Of a stretch of DNA of 9,097 nucleotides, positions 4,866 through 9,097 are shown piece by piece. The notes beneath the pieces were generated by a model that had not been told where the DNA came from, ran no database searches, and saw only the letters and a list, made by a program, of their open reading frames with translations. This DNA is from Prevotellaceae bacterium (GTDB lineage Bacteria > Bacteroidota > Bacteroidia > Bacteroidales > UBA932). Every line of letters begins with the position of its first letter. Positions within the stretch are counted from its first letter, which is position 1. The position numbers were made by a program, and so were the translations under genes. Where the stretch lies: positions 1 through 9,097 of the forward strand of contig JAITQQ010000153.1 in NCBI GenBank assembly GCA_031288855.1. Direction: 5' to 3'.

Positions 4866-6407
4866 TTAATTAATTTGTGGCCCTTTTTTTATTGCATTAA
4901 TCATAATTTTCAACTCGGCAATGAGCAGCACGGTGAACAAGGCGAGGAAAACAAAGAAAGTTACCTGCACCGACGACGACGACAAATTGGAAATGGCCGC
5001 CGACACCGGCAAAATATCCTGAATAGCCCACGGCTGTCGCCCCACTTCGGCCACCACCCATCCGGCTTGCCCGGCAATGATGGCAAGGAAAATAGAAAAA
5101 AGACAAACCCACTGCAACCATCGTTTGTTTTCAAATTTATTTTTGCACGATAAATAAGTCGCTACGGCAAACAGCAGCAGCAAAAAGCCGCCGAGGATAA
5201 CCATCAGGTGAAAAGTATAGAACGTCAGCCCTACCGGAGGAATTAAATCCGCCGGGTTTTTGATGTAGCCATATCCGAAGTATTGGAAATGCTCGTCGAG
5301 CGTGGCGCGGGCTTGTTGTTTGAGGCTGTCGTTTTTCGCCGTGCGGTAGTCGGCCAATGCTTGAATGGCGAGTTTGCCGCGCGCTATTTTTTCTTCGGCC
5401 GGAAGCGCTATTGTCCCGTCATTTTGCCGGTAGCCGCCTTCAATGATGTTGGTAATTCCCGGAACGTATGCATCCAAATTGCGTTCGGCAAAAAACGAAA
5501 GCAGTTTGGGAAATTCTATTTTAAACAGGAACGGGTCTTCGCTGTCGTTATACTTTGTTTTGGCAGGGTTCAGCAGCCCGACACCCACTAATCCTGCGCC
5601 TTCGCGCCCCTCATACAACCCTTCCATAGCGGCGAGTTTCATTGGTTGCCGTTGTGCCACCTGATGTGCCGAGCCGTCGCCTGTCCATATTGACAACACG
5701 CAGGCCGCCATGCCGAAAATAGCGCCGATTTTGGCGCTCGCCAACGCAAATTTCGTTTCTCGTTTTTTCAACAGAAACCAACTCGCAATGCCCACCACAA
5801 ACATAGCGCCAATAATCCATCCCGACAGCACAGTATGGAAAAATTTATTGAGCGCTACCGGCGAGAGCGCCACTTCCCAAAAACTCGCCATCTCGTTGCG
5901 CACGGTGTCGGGGTTGAATTGCATGCCGGCGGGATATTGCATCCACGCGTTGGCCACCAATATCCAATATGCGGAAATGGTAGCGCCCAAAATAGTGAGC
6001 CACGTAGAAGCAAGGTGAAAGCCCTTACTCACCTTATTCCATCCGAAGAACATCACCGCAATGAAAGTGGCTTCCATGAAAAACGCCACGATGCCTTCAA
6101 TCGCCAGCGGCGCACCGAAAATGTCGCCTACAAACCAACTGTAGTTCGACCAGTTTGTGCCGAACTCAAACTCTAAAATCAGTCCGGTGGCCACGCCAAT
6201 CGCGAAGTTGATGCCGAAAATTTTCATCCAAAATTGGGCGGTTTTTTTCCAAAAGTCATCGCCCGTTTTGTAGTAAAACGTTTCCATAATGGCCTGCACG
6301 ACGCCCAACCCTAAGGTGAGCGGCACAAAGAGCCAATGGTAGATGGCCGTCAAAGCAAATTGTGCCCGCGACCAATCAATAAGAGAAGAGTTGATAACTT
6401 CCATCAT
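4866..6407 (-). CDS. cydA: Cytochrome bd quinol oxidase subunit I
   Basis: CydA carries the three hemes and the quinol site of the bd oxidase. All the key residues expected from E. coli CydA are present in this 513-residue protein: H24 (heme b595 ligand), E104 and E112 (proton path, in APLAIEG and FMEATF), H191 and M402 (heme b558 ligands, in FFHTVLSG and FHLMVILGG), K257 and E262 in QPMKLAAMEG (quinol binding), and GRQPWAI at 456-462. About 130 residues separate the QPMKLAAMEG block from the next membrane span (about 395), so the Q-loop appears to be of the long type. Two adjacent Met codons make the start 6407 or 6404. It follows the DUF4492 gene by 11 bp and precedes cydB by 11 bp, forming a three-gene operon. 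No heme or assembly genes (cydCD) are in the window. Confidence 0.97.
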   Translation of the reverse strand: MMEVINSSLIDWSRAQFALTAIYHWLFVPLTLGLGVVQAIMETFYYKTGDDFWKKTAQFWMKIFGINFAIGVATGLILEFEFGTNWSNYSWFVGDIFGAPLAIEGIVAFFMEATFIAVMFFGWNKVSKGFHLASTWLTILGATISAYWILVANAWMQYPAGMQFNPDTVRNEMASFWEVALSPVALNKFFHTVLSGWIIGAMFVVGIASWFLLKKRETKFALASAKIGAIFGMAACVLSIWTGDGSAHQVAQRQPMKLAAMEGLYEGREGAGLVGVGLLNPAKTKYNDSEDPFLFKIEFPKLLSFFAERNLDAYVPGITNIIEGGYRQNDGTIALPAEEKIARGKLAIQALADYRTAKNDSLKQQARATLDEHFQYFGYGYIKNPADLIPPVGLTFYTFHLMVILGGFLLLLFAVATYLSCKNKFENKRWLQWVCLFSIFLAIIAGQAGWVVAEVGRQPWAIQDILPVSAAISNLSSSSVQVTFFVFLALFTVLLIAELKIMINAIKKGPQIN

Positions 6408-6418
6408 AAGTATAAATT

Positions 6419-6643
6419 TTATGGGTTAATGGCACGTTGTATCAGTTCGCCGGAAACATACTCCTGTTTATCCGACGCAGTATCGAACTTTCCCAAATAA
6501 TCGGGAAAGAAAAATATTTTCAATATCGCAAACATCACGAACAGCTTAATAAATATAATCAGCCAAAGCGTTTTGCCGATGGTCATGCTCCGGAATCCGT
6601 CACAATAAAAACGAAAGATGCGTATAGCTACCTTCTTTACCAT
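6419..6643 (-). CDS. DUF4492 small membrane protein of the cyd operon
   Basis: This 74-residue protein begins with a basic amphipathic stretch ([23 protein letters not shown]), has one membrane span at about 27-46, and ends in a charged tail with [12 protein letters not shown]. The RFYxDGFRSMTxGKTLW pattern is that of DUF4492, a family that in my knowledge sits directly before cydA in Bacteroidetes and some epsilonproteobacteria. Its function is not established. Position and size suggest a small subunit or assembly factor of the bd oxidase, comparable in role to CydX or CydH, but that is inference. I take the ATG at 6643; a TTG two codons upstream would add only Met-Cys. It lies 11 bp upstream of cydA. 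Confidence 0.85.
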   Translation of the reverse strand: MVKKVAIRIFRFYCDGFRSMTIGKTLWLIIFIKLFVMFAILKIFFFPDYLGKFDTASDKQEYVSGELIQRAINP

Positions 6644-6646
6644 ACA

Positions 6647-6654
6647 CAAATTTA
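6647..6654 (-). promoter_or_regulatory. Weak candidate -7 box of the DUF4492-cydAB operon
   Basis: On the minus strand TAAATTTG matches TAnnTTTG, but no TTTG stands at the right distance (only TTTA with a 17-bp spacer). The box also ends 3 bp before the ATG, so it would give an almost leaderless transcript. The AT-rich setting makes a chance match plausible. Confidence 0.25.
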
Positions 6655-6695
6655 CACATTTTTTGAGAAAATAAAGGGAATTTGTTCAAAATCGA

Positions 6696-6723
6696 ATGGT
6701 CAATACAGGAAAATATTGACTAT
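6696..6723. promoter_or_regulatory. Inverted repeat between tRNA-Ser and the cyd operon
   Basis: GTCAATA (6699-6705) and TATTGAC (6714-6720) form a perfect 7-bp inverted repeat with an 8-nt spacer, extendable to 10 bp if one G-T pair is allowed. It lies 27 bp after the tRNA-Ser gene and 53 bp before the DUF4492 start codon, on the strand of both. It could be a weak terminator for the tRNA (on the minus strand TCGATTTTG follows) or an operator for the oxidase operon. The sequence does not decide between them. Confidence 0.4.
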
Positions 6724-6749
6724 GCATTATTTACAGCATTTTCGAAAAT

Positions 6750-6837
<88 letters not shown>

Positions 6838-6852
6838 TAAATTTTAAGGATG

Positions 6853-6883
6853 CAAAGATACGATTTTTCGTTATTATTCCAAA
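6853..6883 (-). promoter_or_regulatory. Promoter of tRNA-Ser
   Basis: On the minus strand TTTG (6883-6880), a 19-bp spacer and TATCTTTG (6860-6853) match the Bacteroidetes housekeeping consensus exactly. Transcription would start near 6847, about ten bases before the mature tRNA 5' end at 6837. This is the best promoter match in the window. Confidence 0.8.
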
Positions 6884-6899
6884 ATTGTGCGTATTTTTG
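6867..6899 (+). promoter_or_regulatory. Candidate promoter of mutY-ssb
   Basis: TATTTTTG at 6892-6899 matches TAnnTTTG. The -33 position has only TTCG (6867-6870) at a 21-bp distance, so it is a weak element. Transcription would begin near 6906, only a few bases before the mutY ATG at 6910. The site overlaps the tRNA-Ser promoter on the other strand. Confidence 0.4.
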
Positions 6900-6909
6900 T
6901 TCATTAATT

Positions 6910-7983
6910 ATGGATTTTACTGCAACTTTATTGGGCTGGTTTAAAAAAAATCATCGCGACCTGCCTTGGAAAAATACGAAAGACCCATATAAAATATGGC
7001 TGTCGGAAATTATTCTGCAACAAACCCGCGTGGAGCAGGGCTATTCCTATTATTTACGGTTCACCGGCCAATATCCTACGGTTGAAGCACTGGCGGCAGC
7101 CCCGCTCGACGAGGTGCTGAAACTCTGGCAGGGATTGGGCTATTACTCTCGTGCAAGAAATCTCCACATTACCGCACAAGCTGTCGTAGCGCATCATAAC
7201 GGACAATTTCCAACATCCGTCAGCGGCCTCCTATCGCTTAAAGGAATTGGCGAATACACCGCAGCGGCCATCGCTTCCTTCGCTTTTGATGAGCCCGCGC
7301 CGGCGCTCGACGGCAACGGATACCGCATTCTTACACGGATGTTCGGCATCCATACGCCCATCGACAGCAGCGAAGGAAAGAAAACTTTGCGCACGTTGGC
7401 GCAAGAACTCATTTCACAACGCTATCCGGCCGATTTTAACCAGGCGCTCATGGATTTCGGGTCGTTGGTGTGCGTACCCAAAACCCCAAAATGCGCCGAA
7501 TGTCCTTTAAACGAAGGATGTTATGCCTTTCGCACCAAAAAAGTAGCGGAATTGCCGGTAAAAAGCCGGAAGCCCGAAATACGCACGCGCTATTTCCATT
7601 ATTTTATCGTGCAGGAAAAGCGTCACGTATATTTACATCAACGTTCGAAAAACGACATCTGGAAAGGCTTGTATGAGTTTCCGCTCATTGAAACGGAAAC
7701 AGAAATTTCGCCCGAAAAAATACCGGCGCAACCCGATTGGAAAAAACTTTTTTCCGGCGGAAAAGTCCAAATTATCCGTTTTTCGCCGCTCATCAAGCAC
7801 CAATTGACGCACCAAACCCTGTGGGCGCGTTTTTATCTTGTCAAGATGGATACAATCCCCCAAACCCTGCTCCAACATTACCTTTGCGTGCCCTTACAGG
7901 ACTTCGAGCGGCACAGCATTCCGCGCCTTATTGACGCTTTTCTTGAAAAAAATGCTGAAAATTTCGGTATTATTCCAAAATAA
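6910..7983 (+). CDS. mutY: A/G-specific adenine glycosylase MutY
   Basis: MutY removes adenine mispaired with 8-oxoguanine or G, preventing G-to-T changes. The 357-residue protein has all family marks: catalytic E33 in WLSEIILQQT, a helix-hairpin-helix at 109-127 (LSLKGIGEYTAAAIASFAF), catalytic D134 in ALDGN, and a [4Fe-4S] motif C188-x6-C195-x2-C198-x5-C204. The C-terminal NUDIX-like domain that recognises 8-oxoG shows WKGLYEFPL (251-259) and KHQLTHQTL (296-304). I start at the ATG at 6910, whose product begins as MutY proteins do; a frame from 6850 would add 20 residues and would run through the tRNA-Ser promoter. ssb follows after 53 bp with no terminator between, consistent with co-transcription of two DNA maintenance genes. 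Confidence 0.96.
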   Translation: MDFTATLLGWFKKNHRDLPWKNTKDPYKIWLSEIILQQTRVEQGYSYYLRFTGQYPTVEALAAAPLDEVLKLWQGLGYYSRARNLHITAQAVVAHHNGQFPTSVSGLLSLKGIGEYTAAAIASFAFDEPAPALDGNGYRILTRMFGIHTPIDSSEGKKTLRTLAQELISQRYPADFNQALMDFGSLVCVPKTPKCAECPLNEGCYAFRTKKVAELPVKSRKPEIRTRYFHYFIVQEKRHVYLHQRSKNDIWKGLYEFPLIETETEISPEKIPAQPDWKKLFSGGKVQIIRFSPLIKHQLTHQTLWARFYLVKMDTIPQTLLQHYLCVPLQDFERHSIPRLIDAFLEKNAENFGIIPK

Positions 7984-8036
7984 TGATTAACTTAGCGGCG
8001 TGATCTATAATTATCAACCACCTAAAACTAAATCTT

Positions 8037-8468
8037 ATGTCACTAAACAAAGTAATGTTAATCGGAAACGTCGGGAAAGATCCCGAAGTGCGCCATCTTG
8101 AAAGCGGAGTGCCTGTTGTCACCATTCCAATAGCCACCACCGAGCGCTACAAAGACAAGAATGGGGAAGTAAAGGAACAAACCGAATGGCACAATGTGGT
8201 GCTATGGCGTGTATTGGCCGAATTCGCCGAAAAGTATGTACACAAAGGCCGGCAAGTGTATGTGGAAGGCAAATTGCGCTCCCGCAGTTGGGAAGACCAA
8301 AACGGACAAAAGCGTTATGCCACCGAAATAATAGCCGATACGATAAGGCTTCTTGGTAGAAAATCAGACAATGAACAACAAGGCGGAGGAACAACTGCCG
8401 AGAAACCTGCCGCTACTCCTCCAGAGCCGGTAATTGAGCAGGCCCCAGGCGACGATTTGCCGTTCTAA
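8037..8468 (+). CDS. ssb: Single-stranded DNA-binding protein
   Basis: SSB coats single-stranded DNA as a tetramer in replication, repair and recombination. The 143-residue protein has an N-terminal OB fold (1-107) opening with SLNKVMLIGNVGKDPEVR, with stacking aromatics W51, W58, W85 and Y94. A Gly/Pro/Glu-rich flexible linker (about 108-137) follows, and then the acidic tip GDDLPF, which recruits partner enzymes. Length and layout are normal. It lies 53 bp after mutY; I see no clear promoter in that gap. The order mutY-ssb is common in Bacteroidetes, where gldE often comes next. Here a terminator and an opposite-strand transposase follow instead. Confidence 0.97.
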   Translation: MSLNKVMLIGNVGKDPEVRHLESGVPVVTIPIATTERYKDKNGEVKEQTEWHNVVLWRVLAEFAEKYVHKGRQVYVEGKLRSRSWEDQNGQKRYATEIIADTIRLLGRKSDNEQQGGGTTAEKPAATPPEPVIEQAPGDDLPF

Positions 8469-8489
8469 TCACTGTAATACATTCAACCG

Positions 8490-8520
8490 ACCCCGGGAAC
8501 AGATCACACCGGGGTTTTTT
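8490..8520 (+). terminator. Intrinsic terminator after ssb
   Basis: A 7-bp stem (ACCCCGG at 8490-8496, CCGGGGT at 8509-8515) with a 12-nt loop runs directly into six T (8515-8520), then ATTTTA. It lies 22 bp past the ssb stop and is a textbook Rho-independent terminator. The stop codon of the transposase gene on the other strand (8521-8519) overlaps its T-tract. Confidence 0.88.
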
Positions 8521-9058
8521 ATTTTATCCTACAGGTAGGGGCGAAAAATTTTTCGTTCCTACCGAATACATCTTCATAGAATTTATCATTCTGCCATTTT
8601 GCAGGATTGTTGACGACATAATTGGAAATATTTTGATGCGACCGTTCGTTTCGGATAACATGTTCGTAATAATTGCGCTGCCAAATTGAAACGCCCAATT
8701 GCTTTGTGACGCCGATTTTGAATCCACGAATAATTGAACCGATTGTTCGAGATGTCCCATGTGGTCGTAGGGGCGAAAAATTTTTCGCCCCTACCAATTC
8801 AATGATACCATGAATGTGGTTAGGCATAACAACATATTCATGTAATTTTGCATCAGGAAAATGTTTTGGAATTTCCAACCAACATTGTTGCGAAATTTTC
8901 CCAATATTGTTTAAAATCATTCCACCGTTTTCGATTTTTCCAAAATGACACACCCTGTTTTGACAACAGATGGTAACAAGATACAATCCTGCCTGCGAAT
9001 AATCATATCCTTTCAGGCGGATACTGCGGCGATGATGAGTGGTGGGATTGTAAGACAT
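8519..9058 (-). CDS. REP-associated tyrosine transposase (RAYT, Y1/HUH family)
   Basis: This 179-residue protein belongs to the IS200-like Y1 transposase group that is usually single-copy and linked to REP palindromes. It opens with HHRRSIRLKGYDYSQAGLY, as these proteins do, has the HUH motif H81-I-H83 in VVMPNHIHGII, and then SRTIGSIIRGFKIGVTK and WQRNYYEHVIRNE, ending near NYVVNNPAKWQNDKFY. Catalysis is a tyrosine attack on single-stranded DNA; Y130, Y131 and Y147 are candidates, and I cannot choose. Two REP-like palindromes lie within the gene and encode VGAKNFSPL (89-97) and the extension GRNEKFFAPT (166-175). AGGAGG lies 11 nt upstream of the ATG. The reading frame is intact. No terminal IS ends are visible, and the stop codon overlaps the ssb terminator. 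Confidence 0.92.
   Translation of the reverse strand: MSYNPTTHHRRSIRLKGYDYSQAGLYLVTICCQNRVCHFGKIENGGMILNNIGKISQQCWLEIPKHFPDAKLHEYVVMPNHIHGIIELVGAKNFSPLRPHGTSRTIGSIIRGFKIGVTKQLGVSIWQRNYYEHVIRNERSHQNISNYVVNNPAKWQNDKFYEDVFGRNEKFFAPTCRIK
8534..8563. repeat. REP-like palindrome, copy 1 (3' end of the RAYT gene)
   Basis: A 30-bp dyad: left arm GGTAGGGGCGAAAAA (8534-8548), right arm TTTTTCGTTCCTACC (8549-8563), with no loop and two mismatched pairs, which are G-T pairs if read as plus-strand RNA. It shares 21 identical bases with copy 2. It encodes the last residues of the transposase in a frame different from that used in copy 2. Confidence 0.85.
8767..8794. repeat. REP-like palindrome, copy 2 (inside the RAYT gene)
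   Basis: A perfect 28-bp palindrome: GTAGGGGCGAAAAA (8767-8780) followed directly by its reverse complement (8781-8794). Located between the HUH motif and the following helix of the transposase, it is translated as VGAKNFSPL on the minus strand. Confidence 0.92.
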
Positions 9059-9069
9059 ATTTCAATTTT

Positions 9070-9075
9070 CCTCCT
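9070..9075 (-). promoter_or_regulatory. Strong Shine-Dalgarno of the RAYT gene
   Basis: On the minus strand AGGAGG stands 11 nt before the ATG at 9058-9056. The spacing is a little long, but the match is full. It supports this start, which also fits the usual N-terminus of the family. Confidence 0.6.
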
Positions 9076-9097
9076 GATAATAGATTTTATAGAATTT

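Noticed and set aside
6738..6749. ATTTTCGAAAAT palindrome as terminator of tRNA-Ser
   Set aside because: It has almost no loop, very low GC and no T-tract after it, so it is unlikely to terminate.
6850..6909. Longer N-terminus for MutY
   Set aside because: The extra 20 residues are unlike MutY N-termini and the DNA holds the promoters of tRNA-Ser and mutY.
7879..7886. TACCTTTG inside mutY as an ssb promoter
   Set aside because: No TTTG lies 19-21 bp upstream and the site is 150 bp before ssb within coding sequence; likely a chance match.

Overview
The window looks like chromosomal DNA of a Bacteroidota bacterium, most likely order Bacteroidales. Several signs agree. Putative promoters match the Bacteroidetes form (TTTG, about 19-20 bp, TAnnTTTG). 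Most genes lack a clear Shine-Dalgarno sequence. Cytochrome bd genes are preceded by a DUF4492 gene, mutY is followed directly by ssb, a CDP-alcohol phosphatidyltransferase is paired with a GtrA protein, and the SSB tail ends in DDLPF. I cannot name a species.

Left part (1-2600): the tail of a plus-strand gene (1-129) converges on a minus-strand block of three genes: a GC-rich protein of unknown function with a possible Fn3-like C-terminus (1444-2109), a small lipoprotein (901-1416) and a secreted TPR protein (208-879). A hairpin terminator at 148-171 closes the block. Upstream of it is a gene-free stretch of about 500 bp. It holds eight and a half copies of a 21-bp tandem repeat, a run of 16 G, an inverted repeat built from AACGG/CCGTT units, and two divergent promoters. 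The leftward promoter could give the three-gene block a leader of about 400 nt that contains all of these repeats. This is the least ordinary part of the window.

Middle (2600-6850): a CDP-alcohol phosphatidyltransferase and a GtrA-family membrane protein form a plus-strand pair. Its last stop codon abuts the stop codon of cydB. On the minus strand, a DUF4492 gene, cydA and cydB form the operon for a cytochrome bd quinol oxidase, the high-affinity terminal oxidase used at low oxygen. A tRNA-Ser(UGA) gene lies upstream on the same strand, and an AT-rich inverted repeat sits between tRNA and operon.

Right part (6850-9097): tRNA-Ser and mutY are divergently transcribed from overlapping promoters. 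mutY (A/G mismatch adenine glycosylase) is followed by ssb (single-stranded DNA-binding protein), and a strong intrinsic terminator closes the pair. Directly after it, in the opposite direction, lies a REP-associated tyrosine transposase (RAYT). Two copies of a palindrome beginning GTAGGGGCGAAAAA lie inside its coding sequence and are translated in different frames.

The core genes are ordinary. The points deserving attention are the repeat array with poly-G upstream of the unknown gene, the palindromes inside the RAYT gene, the small DUF4492 protein as a possible oxidase subunit, and the overlapping promoters.
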